From SFDP01 sp051653625 (lineage in GTDB: Bacteria; Bacillota; Clostridia; Lachnospirales; Lachnospiraceae), in NCBI GenBank assembly GCA_051653625.1, contig JBOFWM010000002.1, forward strand, positions 1 through 19,981: a stretch of DNA of 19,981 bases, given 5' to 3'. Shown piece after piece: positions 1 through 7,583 of this stretch. Under the pieces are notes generated by a model. It had not been told where the DNA came from. It did no database searches and saw only the letters and a program-made list of their open reading frames with translations. Made by a program: the position numbers and the translations under genes. The number at the start of each line of letters is the position of its first letter. Positions within the stretch are counted from its first letter, which is position 1.

Positions 1-855
1 GATTTAGGGTTTTGGAATATGTATCCAGAAGAAGCGACTGAAGAAGAAATACAACAAATTGTAGTGGAAGAAAAAGTAGAAGAAGAACCTTTTGCAGATG
101 GAAATCATATAGAGCTAATTCTTAGAGATGGAACAAGTGAATGGGTACCTATTGATTCTAATTTAGAAAAAAATAGTTATGATTTTAGTAATCTTGTTAG
201 TAAAAATAATATATATAAATACTACGCAAATGGAAAACAAGCATCTTTTTTTGGTATTAATCTTTCTAGATATGAAAAAGATGTTAACTTTAACTTGTTA
301 AAAAATGCGGGAGTAGATTACGTTATGATACGTGTTGGAGCCAGAGGATATGCAACAGGGGAATTGCAGATTGATGATACATTTTCTAGTCAAATGGAAG
401 CAGCAAAAGAAATTGGTATGCCTGTAGGTGTATATTTTGCTTCTCAAGCTATTACAAAGGAAGAAGCAGTACAAGAAGCAGAGCTTGTATTAGCTAAGAT
501 TGCTGAATATGATATTTCTTATCCTGTAGTGTTTCAAATGGAATATGTTGATAATGATGAAGCTCGAATTGAGACATTAACACAAAATGAGCGCACACAA
601 ATTGCACTTGCTTTTTTAGACAGAATATCAAGTGCAGGTTATACACCTATGTTATATGGAGATAAAGATTGGCTTTTAAAACGTATTGATTTAACAAAAC
701 TTGAAAAATATGATATTTGGATTTCAATACAAGAAGATGTACCTGATTATCCTTATTTATATTCTATGTGGTTATATTCAAAACAAGGAAAAATATCAGG
801 AGTCTCTTCAGAAGTAGAATTTAATATTTGTTTTATTGATTATTCTGCGCGATAG
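1..855 (+). CDS. GH25-fold (lysozyme-like) protein, 5'-truncated, probably catalytically degenerate
   Basis: The frame is open from base 1, so the gene starts upstream and only the last 284 residues are present. Counting from the Met at base 19, an acidic Glu-rich linker (residues 5-25) is followed by a GH25-like barrel from about residue 72 to the end. It shows the family order: GINLSRYEKDVNF (79-91), YVMIRVGARGY, VGVYFASQAITKEEAV, YPVVFQMEY (168-176) and a closing VEFNICF. GH25 enzymes cut the N-acetylmuramic acid-GlcNAc backbone of peptidoglycan and normally carry GID at the first strand and D-x-E at the centre. Here these read GIN (Asn81) and Q-M-E (Gln173, Glu175). The fold call is firm, but muramidase activity is doubtful; a wall-binding role is an inference. 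The 3' end overlaps the convergent AP2-protein gene by 23 bases. Confidence 0.8.
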   Translation, partial: DLGFWNMYPEEATEEEIQQIVVEEKVEEEPFADGNHIELILRDGTSEWVPIDSNLEKNSYDFSNLVSKNNIYKYYANGKQASFFGINLSRYEKDVNFNLLKNAGVDYVMIRVGARGYATGELQIDDTFSSQMEAAKEIGMPVGVYFASQAITKEEAVQEAELVLAKIAEYDISYPVVFQMEYVDNDEARIETLTQNERTQIALAFLDRISSAGYTPMLYGDKDWLLKRIDLTKLEKYDIWISIQEDVPDYPYLYSMWLYSKQGKISGVSSEVEFNICFIDYSAR

Positions 856-1627
856 AATAGAGTTTATTTGATATTTTAATCGAATGATAGATTGTTGCAT
901 AAGTAGATGGTGGAAGATCCACCATTTCATTTTGAAAAAAATTCTTATTATATCCTTGTTTTTTTACTACATCAACCGCCTTATTGTAAGCAATTGCAGC
1001 TTCAACATCACTCTTATAATGACCAATCACAAAATTATGTTGTAAAAGTATTGTACTTTTATAACATGATTTTTTTTTGTATATGCACTTTTCAACTCCA
1101 TAATAAATATTTAGAATTTTTATATTTTCATATCGATAATCATAAATATCACCATTTAGAAATAAAAAATCTCTTCCTAATTTGCTATAATTCTTAATTC
1201 CATATTTAGTTAAGATATTTATATGCATTCCATAATCTGCAACAAAAAGATGATTTCCACGTTTCATAATTTTATGTGAAGAGTAATAAAATAAATCATC
1301 TTTATCAAATTTTAAAATAAGATCAAAAGAGTAATAATAAACAAAATAAGTTTTGTATAAGTAAATTGGAGTGTGAAAATATAAATTATTGTCTCTAAAA
1401 TTAATGATGCATACCCATTTTAAAAATGATAAGTAATTTGATTTTTCATATTGTTCGATTGAAATAGTAGGGTTGTTTACAATAGTATTTGCTTCGACAT
1501 ATGCTTGGTGTGCAGCATCAAATGTATGATAACTACCAAGACTGATTCTTTTTTTCTTATATGAAAATGAGGCTCGGTAAGAAAGAGAGCCGTCTTTTTT
1601 TTGCGTAATAAAAACACCTTGAGCCAT
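833..1627 (-). CDS. AP2 / degenerate HNH-like / AP2 domain protein
   Basis: This 264-residue protein has two AP2-type DNA-binding modules around an HNH-like centre. Module 1 (about residues 4-46) reads YRASFSYKKKRISLGSY then an alanine-rich helix. Module 2 (about 177-222) reads CYKSTILLQHNFVIGHYKS then EAAIAYNKAVDV, matching the three strands plus AAxAY helix of AP2. Between them, FLNGDIYDYRYENIKIL (155-171) resembles the HNH core 'H-x-NGN-x-x-DNR-x-EN-L', but the catalytic His position holds a hydrophobic residue and DNR is DYR. AP2-HNH proteins are known from phages and homing endonucleases. A nuclease-dead DNA-binding protein or regulator is my inference. The ATG at 1627 has AAAAGGAC upstream. 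The gene is Tyr/Phe/Lys-rich and very AT-rich, and converges on the GH25-like gene. Confidence 0.7.
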   Translation of the reverse strand: MAQGVFITQKKDGSLSYRASFSYKKKRISLGSYHTFDAAHQAYVEANTIVNNPTISIEQYEKSNYLSFLKWVCIINFRDNNLYFHTPIYLYKTYFVYYYSFDLILKFDKDDLFYYSSHKIMKRGNHLFVADYGMHINILTKYGIKNYSKLGRDFLFLNGDIYDYRYENIKILNIYYGVEKCIYKKKSCYKSTILLQHNFVIGHYKSDVEAAIAYNKAVDVVKKQGYNKNFFQNEMVDLPPSTYATIYHSIKISNKLYSIAQNNQ

Positions 1628-1671
1628 TTTTTTCTTGTCCTTTTCAACTAATATTTCATATATTTTAACAC

Positions 1672-1701
1672 TTTTTCAATATTTTAGAAATATTTTTCAA
1701 T
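1672..1701. repeat. Two direct TTTTTCAAT repeats, candidate operator
   Basis: TTTTTCAAT occurs at 1672-1680 and again at 1693-1701, exactly 21 bp apart (two helical turns). A shorter TTTTCAA lies at 1641-1647. They sit between the divergent AP2-protein and SleB-type genes. The surroundings are extremely AT-rich, so chance is possible; an operator is inferred only from spacing and location. Confidence 0.3.
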
Positions 1702-1763
1702 GTAAATGTATAAAATAGTATATATATAGTTTTTATATATTGTGGAGAGGAGAAAAAAGACAA

Positions 1764-2384
1764 GTGTATAAGAAATTTGGGATTATTATTTTATTAATGA
1801 ATTTATTATTGTTAGTAGGTATATTTCAGCTTAAGGGATTAGAAATTAATGAAATTTTAGCGACACAAGCATTTCAGATTTTTGTATCTGAAAACTCGGA
1901 ATATATGCAATCTACAAGTTATATAGGACTGATCAAAGATGCAGCATCGGGTCAAAGAATAGTAGATACAAATATATTAACGAAAAATGATTCTATAAAA
2001 ATAACAGATAAAGATTATGAAAATCTTCTCAAGATTGTAGAAGCAGAAGCAGGTGGAGAGGATTATACAGGAAAATTATTAGTTGCCAATGTAATATTAA
2101 ATCGTGTACAGAATGAAAAATTTCCAAATACAATTACGCAAGTTATTTATCAAAATAATAATGGGGTATCACAATTTTCACCGGTAAGTGATGGAAGGAT
2201 TGATACAGTTATTGTGAGCGATGAAACGGTTCAAGCAGTTGAAGATGCAATAAACGGAACAAATATTTCAGAAGGAGCATTATACTTTGCAGCAAGACAA
2301 TATGCAAATTCAGATCGCATGAGATGGTTTGATTCGAATTTGACAAAATTATTTGTACATGGTGGTCATGAATTTTTCTCATAG
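1764..2384 (+). CDS. SleB/CwlJ-type cell wall hydrolase (Hydrolase_2 family), membrane-anchored
   Basis: I place the start at GTG 1764, because AGGAG (1748-1752) lies 11 bases upstream; the in-frame ATG at 1740 precedes this site and has no ribosome binding site. The 206-residue product begins MYKKF, then a strongly hydrophobic segment (about residues 5-25) that serves as signal peptide or membrane anchor. A variable linker follows. The C-terminal half is a SleB-like domain: LLKIVEAEAGGEDYTGK with the conserved Glu residues (about 93-99), then LLVANVILNRV, QFSPV-DGRI and GALYFAAR. In this family the domain is a lytic transglycosylase, used in spore germination or general wall remodelling. No LysM or PG-binding domain is visible, so a germination role cannot be assigned. 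No terminator is evident before thrC. Confidence 0.85.
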   Translation: MYKKFGIIILLMNLLLLVGIFQLKGLEINEILATQAFQIFVSENSEYMQSTSYIGLIKDAASGQRIVDTNILTKNDSIKITDKDYENLLKIVEAEAGGEDYTGKLLVANVILNRVQNEKFPNTITQVIYQNNNGVSQFSPVSDGRIDTVIVSDETVQAVEDAINGTNISEGALYFAARQYANSDRMRWFDSNLTKLFVHGGHEFFS

Positions 2385-2389
2385 ATTTA

Positions 2390-2418
2390 TTGTAGTAAAG
2401 AATAGAATATGATATAAT
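2390..2418 (+). promoter_or_regulatory. sigma-A type promoter of thrC
   Basis: TTGTAG (2390-2395), a 17-bp spacer, then TATAAT (2413-2418). It leaves a leader of about 35 bases before the thrC start and no room for a riboswitch. Confidence 0.65.
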
Positions 2419-2459
2419 TGTACTCAAAATAAAAAGCAAATTATAAAGGGGAAGTAAGA

Positions 2460-3944
2460 ATGAGCATTTTATATAAAAGTACAAGAGGTAATCAAGTAGA
2501 AGAAGCATCTGTTGCAATTTTAAAAGGATTAGCAGATGATGGTGGATTATTTGTACCAGAAAGTATTCCAGCGTTAGATAAAACATTAGAAGAACTTGCA
2601 GATATGACCTATCAAGAAGTGGCGTATGAAGTGATGAAATTATTCTTTACAGATTTTACGAAGGAAGAATTATTATATTGTATTAATAGCGCATACGATT
2701 CAAAATTTGATACGGATGTTATTGCACCACTTGTAGAAGCAGACAATGCATTTTATCTTGAATTATTCCATGGTTCAACGATTGCATTTAAAGATATGGC
2801 ATTATCTATATTACCATATTTGATGACAACAAGTGCAAAGAAAAATAATGTAAAAAATGATATTGTAATTTTAACAGCAACATCAGGAGATACAGGGAAA
2901 GCGGCACTTGCAGGATTTGCAAATGTACCAGGTACTAGAATTATTGTGTTTTATCCAAAAAATGGAGTAAGTCCAATACAAGAAAAGCAAATGGTTACAC
3001 AAGTTGGAGAAAATACATATGTTGTTGCAATTCATGGTAACTTTGATGATGCACAAACAGGAGTTAAAGAGATTTTTGCAGATAAAGAATTTGCAAAAGA
3101 ATTAGAGGGACAAGGTATTCAATTTTCATCAGCAAACTCTATCAATATTGGGCGTCTTGTACCACAGATTGTTTATTATGTATATGCATATGTACAATTA
3201 TTAAAAGAAGAAAGAATTGCGAAAGATGAAACGATTAATGTTGTAGTGCCAACAGGTAATTTTGGAAATATTTTAGCCGCATTTTATGCAAAAAGTATGG
3301 GAGTACCAATTGATAAATTGCTTTGTGCTTCTAATGATAATAAAGTGTTATATGATTTCTTACAAGATGGATGTTATGATCGTAATAGAGAGTTTATCTT
3401 AACTACTTCACCATCTATGGACATTCTTATTTCAAGTAATTTAGAGAGATTGATTTATAAAATTGCTGGAGATGATAGTGCAAAAAATGTTGCATGTATG
3501 GATGCACTTTCAAAAACGGGTGTTTATAATATAACTGATGAGATGAAAGAGAAGTTAAAAGATTTTGTTGGTGGTTATGCCACAGAAGAACAAACTGCAG
3601 CTAAAATTAAAGACTTATATGAAAAGACAGGCTATGTATTAGATACACATACTGCAGTAGCAGCAGCAGTATATGATGAGTATGTAAGTAAGACAAATGA
3701 TACAAAAAAAACAGTGATTGCCTCTACTGCAAGTCCATATAAATTTGGACGTAGTGTAATGAATGCAATTGATAAAGAGTATGATAAATTATCAGATTTT
3801 GAATTAATTGATGAGTTAGAAAAGATTTCAAATGTTTCAATTCCAAATGCGATTGAAGAGATTAGAAGTGCACCAGTTGTACATGATTATCTTTGTGATA
3901 AAAGTGAAATGAAAGAATTTGTAAAAAAATTAGTAACATCATAA
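2460..3944 (+). CDS. thrC: threonine synthase
   Basis: A cytoplasmic PLP enzyme that converts O-phospho-L-homoserine to L-threonine, the last step of threonine synthesis. The 494-residue length fits the longer (fungal/E. coli-like) threonine synthase class. The N-terminus STRGNQVEEASVAILKGLA-DDGGLFVPE is the family signature. The PLP lysine is Lys111 in STIAFKDMA, and the phosphate-binding loop is ATSGDTGKAA (about 140-149). The C-terminal part has VVPTGNFGNILAA and TASPYKFG, both typical. The ATG has AAAGGGGAAG just upstream. The gene is monocistronic: its own promoter lies 42 bases upstream and a hairpin begins at its stop codon. No T-box or threonine leader peptide is visible. Confidence 0.96.
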   Translation: MSILYKSTRGNQVEEASVAILKGLADDGGLFVPESIPALDKTLEELADMTYQEVAYEVMKLFFTDFTKEELLYCINSAYDSKFDTDVIAPLVEADNAFYLELFHGSTIAFKDMALSILPYLMTTSAKKNNVKNDIVILTATSGDTGKAALAGFANVPGTRIIVFYPKNGVSPIQEKQMVTQVGENTYVVAIHGNFDDAQTGVKEIFADKEFAKELEGQGIQFSSANSINIGRLVPQIVYYVYAYVQLLKEERIAKDETINVVVPTGNFGNILAAFYAKSMGVPIDKLLCASNDNKVLYDFLQDGCYDRNREFILTTSPSMDILISSNLERLIYKIAGDDSAKNVACMDALSKTGVYNITDEMKEKLKDFVGGYATEEQTAAKIKDLYEKTGYVLDTHTAVAAAVYDEYVSKTNDTKKTVIASTASPYKFGRSVMNAIDKEYDKLSDFELIDELEKISNVSIPNAIEEIRSAPVVHDYLCDKSEMKEFVKKLVTS

Positions 3945-3988
3945 AAGATAATAAAAAAGGAGCCTAGCTCCTTTTTTATTATCTTTTA
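3942..3988. terminator. bidirectional terminator between thrC and citrate synthase
   Basis: A perfect inverted repeat with 22-base arms (3942-3963 and 3967-3988) and a 3-base loop. The GGAGC/GCTCC core is flanked by A6 and T6 tracts on both sides, so it works as an intrinsic terminator on either strand. It contains the thrC stop codon (3942-3944) in one arm and the citrate synthase stop codon (3979-3981) in the other. Confidence 0.93.
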
Positions 3989-5343
3989 TTCATATCATTA
4001 TAGGTACGTTCCGTACAAACTGATTTGTAAGCAGGTCGTATAATTTTTCCATTGTTAGCTAATTCTTCCATCCGATGTGCACTCCATCCTGCAATACGAG
4101 CCATAGCAAAAATAGGAGTATATAGTTCCGTTGGCAAACCAAGCATGTTATATACGAATCCAGAATAGAAGTCAACATTAATGCTTACGCCTTTATAAAT
4201 TTGACGTTCTTGTTCAATTACTTTTGGAGCAAGTTTTTCGACTAAATCATATAATGCAAATTCTTTTTCTAGTCCCTTTTCTTTTGATAAATCCTGAACA
4301 AATTGTTTGAAAATAACAGCACGAGGATCAGATTTAGAATATACTGCATGGCCAACACCATAAATAAGTCCTGTTTTATCAAAGGCTTCTTTATATAGAA
4401 GTTTCTTTAAATACTCTGCAATTTCATCTTCATTTTCCCAATTCTTAACAACTTTCTTCATTTCTTCAAACATTTGAACTACTTTAATATTTGCACCTCC
4501 ATGACGAGGTCCTTTTAGAGAACCGATTGCAGCTGCCATTACAGAATATGTGTCTGTTAAGGAAGAGGTAACAACATGTGTAGTAAAAGAAGAGTTATTA
4601 CCACCACCATGTTCCATATGTAATACAAGAGCGATATCAAGTATTTGAGCTTCTAAAGGTGTGTAAGAACTGTCAGGACGTAAAATATGTAATATGTTTT
4701 CAGCAGTTGATAATTCCCAAACTGGTTTATGAATATATAAACTATTCCCATCATGGTAATGAGAGTATGCTTGATAACCATAAATTGTTAAAAGAGGGAA
4801 TAAGCTAATAAGTTGTAAACATTGTCTAAGTACGTTAGAAAGGGAGGTATCATCAGCTCTATCATCATAGGAATATAGCGTTAGTACGCTTCTAGCAAGT
4901 GTATTCATCATATCTTTACTAGGCGCTTTCATAATGATATCTCGGACAAAGCTTGTTGGCAAGCTTCTATAATAAGAGAGTAATTCATTAAATTCTTTTA
5001 ATTCAGATGTATTTGGTAATTTATCAAATAAGAGAAGAAAGGTTGCTTCTTCAAAACCAAAGCGATGATCTTTTGATGCTCCCAATACTAAATCTTCTAC
5101 ATTATAACCGCGATAAAATAGTTGACCATGTGTAGGCACTTGTTCACCGTTTACTATGGTATTTGCTTTTACATCAGAGATATTTGTAAGACCTGCTAAA
5201 ACCCCTTTTCCATTTAAATCTCTTAAACCACGTTTTACTTCATACTTTGCAAAAAGTTCTGAATCAATAATACCTGCTGATTCACTCAAAGCAGCTAGTT
5301 GTATGATGTCAGGTGTAACTTCAGAAAAAATGTGTTTATCCAA
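3979..5343 (-). CDS. citrate synthase (citrate/2-methylcitrate synthase family)
   Basis: Condenses oxaloacetate with acetyl-CoA to citrate, probably feeding 2-oxoglutarate and glutamate in an anaerobe with an incomplete TCA cycle (inference). Active-site segments are all present: HMEHGGGNN (His245), GPRHGGAN (His281), GVGHAVY (His332) and VDFYSG (Asp391), so the catalytic His/His/Asp set is intact. At 454 residues it is longer than the roughly 370-residue Gram-positive type, with an N-terminal extension (residues 1-45) before the conserved core. The start is TTG at 5341-5343: no in-frame ATG lies near, and AAAGGCGGG (5350-5358, minus strand) is well placed. It is convergent with thrC and divergent from the M24B peptidase. 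Specificity for methylcitrate cannot be excluded. Confidence 0.93.
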   Translation of the reverse strand: MDKHIFSEVTPDIIQLAALSESAGIIDSELFAKYEVKRGLRDLNGKGVLAGLTNISDVKANTIVNGEQVPTHGQLFYRGYNVEDLVLGASKDHRFGFEEATFLLLFDKLPNTSELKEFNELLSYYRSLPTSFVRDIIMKAPSKDMMNTLARSVLTLYSYDDRADDTSLSNVLRQCLQLISLFPLLTIYGYQAYSHYHDGNSLYIHKPVWELSTAENILHILRPDSSYTPLEAQILDIALVLHMEHGGGNNSSFTTHVVTSSLTDTYSVMAAAIGSLKGPRHGGANIKVVQMFEEMKKVVKNWENEDEIAEYLKKLLYKEAFDKTGLIYGVGHAVYSKSDPRAVIFKQFVQDLSKEKGLEKEFALYDLVEKLAPKVIEQERQIYKGVSINVDFYSGFVYNMLGLPTELYTPIFAMARIAGWSAHRMEELANNGKIIRPAYKSVCTERTYNDMNKR

Positions 5344-5385
5344 TTAAATCCCGCCTTTCTTTATAAAAATTTTCACACATATGTT

Positions 5386-5416
5386 AGTTTACCATGTTTT
5401 GAGAAGAATTTGTTAA
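5386..5416 (-). promoter_or_regulatory. candidate citrate synthase promoter (extended -10)
   Basis: On the minus strand TAAACT (5386-5391) is preceded by TGG, an extended -10. The best -35 is TTAACA (5411-5416), 19 bp away, a wide spacing. The -35 lies inside the TTGTTAA cluster, so a protein bound there would block it. Weak by sequence alone. Confidence 0.35.
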
Positions 5417-5449
5417 AAATTTTGTTAATTTACAAATAATTAACAAATT
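5407..5449. repeat. TTGTTAA half-site cluster with a 10-bp inverted repeat
   Basis: AATTTGTTAA (5407-5416) and its exact complement TTAACAAATT (5440-5449) flank a further TTGTTAA (5422-5428). The half-site equals that of the redox repressor Rex, but Rex sites have 4 bases between half-sites and these have 23 and 11. It lies between the divergent citrate synthase and M24B peptidase genes; operator function is inferred. Confidence 0.4.
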
Positions 5450-5522
5450 ATAAAAAAATAATAGCTTTTTACTAAAAAGAGATTATAATAAAAGATATGA
5501 TTTTATATGCAAGGAGAAAGAA

Positions 5523-7337
5523 ATGAATATTTATAAAAAACGTATAGATGAGTTACGAAAAAAAATGAAACTTAAAAATATAGATTATTATATTGTGCCA
5601 ACGACAGATTTTCATAATTCTGAATATGTTGGCTTATATTTTAAAGAGAGAGAATTTTTATCCGGGTTTACTGGGTCAAATGGTACACTTGTTGTAAGTG
5701 AAAAAGAAGCATTTGTTTGGACTGATGGTAGATATTTTGTGCAAGCAAAGGAAGAGTTATTAGGTAGTGATATTGAAATGAAAAAACTGAATACTCCAGG
5801 GGAAAAGAGTATTATGGAATATTTAAGAGATCAAATATCAAATAATAAAAAGAAATCATCTTGTATTGGTTTTTTTGGTGAAACTATGACAACAAAGATG
5901 GGGATGGAGCTAGAAAAACTTGTAAAAGAATGGAATGGTGATCTTTATTATAAAGAAGATGTTGTAGATGGAATATGGAGTGAAAGACCAAATTTAACAT
6001 GCCATACCATTACTATATTAGAGGAGCGTATAACGGGAGTATCTACAACAGAAAAAATTAAAAAAATAAGAGAGCGTATGAGAGAATTAGGTGCTGCGAA
6101 TCATTTTTTAACAAAATTAGATGATATTATGTGGATTTTTAATATAAGAGGCAGTGATATTCCAACTACTTTATCAGCGCTTAGTTACTGTTTTTTTACA
6201 GAAAAAGAAGTATATTTGTTTGTACAAGATTGTGAAAAACAAGAGAAATTACAACAGATGTGTAGAGAAAATGATATTATCTTGAAAGAATATAAAGAGG
6301 TATATTCTTCTATACTAAAATTAAATATAAAAGGACCTATTTTAATAGATTCATTAAATTGTAATTATTACGCATTTAAAACATTAGAAAAACTAGGTAA
6401 GATTATTGATAGAGAAAACCCAAGTCAATTGTTAAAAGCAATAAAAAATGAAGTGGAATTGAAACATATTCGAGAAACTTATATAAAAGATAGTGCAATC
6501 TTATGTAAATTTTTATATTGGCTTGATAAACATAAAACTATAAAAGAGGAAACAGAATATTCTCTCGGTAAATATTTAGATCAAATGCGCCTTCAATCAA
6601 AAGATTGTTTGGGGTTATCTTTTTCAACAATATGCGCATATAAGGAACATGCAGCTATGATGCATTATGAGGCAAAAAAAGAAGGATCAAAAAAAATAGA
6701 AGACACAGGAATGTTATTAATTGATTCTGGTGGGCAATATATAGGAGGAACAACAGATGTTACAAGAACCATATCTATTGGTGATGTTGAAAAAGAAGTG
6801 AAAAGACAATTTAGTGCAGTGGTAAAAGGAATGTTACAATTATCAAATGCAAAATTTATATATGGATGTACTGGAAGAAATCTTGATATTTTAGCAAGAA
6901 AGTATCTTTGGGAAATGCAAATTGATTATAAATGTGGTACAGGACATGGAATAGGCTTTATGGGTAATGTACATGAAGGACCACAAAATATTAGATATGG
7001 TTATCAAAAAGGAATGGAAGAAGCTGTTTTAGAAGAAGGAATGTTACTTTCTAATGAACCAGGAGTATATATGGAAGGCAGCCATGGAATACGAATTGAA
7101 AATATTATGGCAGTAAAAACTATTGATAAAGAAATGGAAGATCAATTTATGGAATTTGAAGTGTTAACATTTGTACCAATTGATATTCGATTACTAGATC
7201 AGACTTTTTTTAGTAAGGAAGATATCAACTTATTAAATCATTATCATGAAATGGTATATCATAAAATTGCTCCATATTTGAATTCAAGTGAAAAAGGGTG
7301 GTTGAAAGAAGTGACAAAAAGTTTAGAGATTATTTAG
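5523..7337 (+). CDS. Xaa-Pro aminopeptidase, M24B family
   Basis: A dimetal peptidase that removes an N-terminal residue preceding proline; cytoplasmic, as no signal peptide is seen. The 604 residues follow the large three-domain creatinase-fold layout: an N-terminal creatinase-like domain (about 1-160; GFTGSNGTL, WTDGRYF), a second similar domain (about 165-305) and the catalytic pita-bread domain (about 310-540). All five metal ligands are present: Asp401 (LLIDSG), Asp412 (TTDVTRT), His475 (GTGHGIG), Glu512 (SNEPGVY) and Glu526 (GIRIEN). The C-terminal tail is the family's usual extension. AAGGAG (5511-5516) lies 6 bases before the ATG. A TATAAT at 5484-5489 could be its -10, but no good -35 is visible. 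No terminator separates it from the 6S RNA promoter. Confidence 0.93.
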   Translation: MNIYKKRIDELRKKMKLKNIDYYIVPTTDFHNSEYVGLYFKEREFLSGFTGSNGTLVVSEKEAFVWTDGRYFVQAKEELLGSDIEMKKLNTPGEKSIMEYLRDQISNNKKKSSCIGFFGETMTTKMGMELEKLVKEWNGDLYYKEDVVDGIWSERPNLTCHTITILEERITGVSTTEKIKKIRERMRELGAANHFLTKLDDIMWIFNIRGSDIPTTLSALSYCFFTEKEVYLFVQDCEKQEKLQQMCRENDIILKEYKEVYSSILKLNIKGPILIDSLNCNYYAFKTLEKLGKIIDRENPSQLLKAIKNEVELKHIRETYIKDSAILCKFLYWLDKHKTIKEETEYSLGKYLDQMRLQSKDCLGLSFSTICAYKEHAAMMHYEAKKEGSKKIEDTGMLLIDSGGQYIGGTTDVTRTISIGDVEKEVKRQFSAVVKGMLQLSNAKFIYGCTGRNLDILARKYLWEMQIDYKCGTGHGIGFMGNVHEGPQNIRYGYQKGMEEAVLEEGMLLSNEPGVYMEGSHGIRIENIMAVKTIDKEMEDQFMEFEVLTFVPIDIRLLDQTFFSKEDINLLNHYHEMVYHKIAPYLNSSEKGWLKEVTKSLEII

Positions 7338-7357
7338 AAAGAATACCTAAAAAACAG

Positions 7358-7386
7358 TTGTAAAAGAAGAGAAAATTGAGTATAAT
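7358..7386 (+). promoter_or_regulatory. sigma-A type promoter of the 6S RNA gene
   Basis: TTGTAA (7358-7363), a 17-bp spacer, then a perfect TATAAT (7381-7386). The predicted start at about 7391-7393 coincides with the first base of the terminal RNA stem. Confidence 0.75.
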
Positions 7387-7390
7387 ACTT

Positions 7391-7570
7391 ATAACCTAAG
7401 GTGCTCGAATTCCTCGTCGTTTGAACCTACAGTTACTTTAAACGGGATTCCTATATTGCCTGACTAATGTCAAGCCTTCATTGCGTAGAGGAAGACAGCG
7501 GGAAGGTTGCGGTAACCCACCTAGCATTTGCTAGGAGTCAAAAGGCGGGGGTCGACACAGTAGGGGTATT
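7391..7570 (+). ncRNA. ssrS: 6S RNA (SsrS), RNA polymerase-binding regulator
   Basis: A roughly 180-base non-coding transcript lies between a consensus promoter and an intrinsic terminator. Its ends pair: ATAACCTAAGGTG-C-TCGA (from 7391) with TCGACACAGTAGGGGTAT (to 7569), with small internal loops. CCTCGTC near 7412 then pairs with GGCGGGG near 7545. The 5' GGTGCTCG corresponds to the 6S GATGTTCG-type motif. Near the 3' side a perfect hairpin CCTAGCA-TT-TGCTAGG follows 'CA', as in the E. coli 6S 3' region. GTTTGAA/TTTAAAC forms an additional hairpin on the 5' side. 6S RNA mimics an open promoter and binds the housekeeping RNA polymerase in stationary phase. The identification is by motif and fold recognised by eye, not by covariance model. 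RNase P RNA, tmRNA and SRP RNA do not fit. Confidence 0.8.
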
Positions 7571-7583
7571 ACAAAAGAAAATG

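Noticed and set aside
907..1197. Plus-strand open frame of 96 codons
   Set aside because: Antisense to the AP2-protein gene, no ribosome binding site, low-complexity His/Tyr/Phe-rich product typical of a shadow frame.
2419..2459. Threonine attenuator or T-box upstream of thrC
   Set aside because: The leader is only about 35 bases and holds no Thr-rich peptide, hairpin or T-box motif.
5156..5347. Plus-strand open frame of 63 codons
   Set aside because: Lies wholly antisense to the 5' end of citrate synthase, has no ribosome binding site and no family resemblance.
5410..5446. Canonical Rex operator
   Set aside because: Half-sites match, but the 4-base gap of Rex sites is absent (gaps of 23 and 11 between inverted copies), so I report only a half-site cluster.
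7391..7570. SRP RNA, tmRNA, RNase P RNA or a riboswitch as alternatives to 6S RNA
   Set aside because: No SRP tetraloop motif, no tRNA-like or tag-peptide region, too short for RNase P, and its own terminator and distance from the next start do not fit a cis-regulatory leader.
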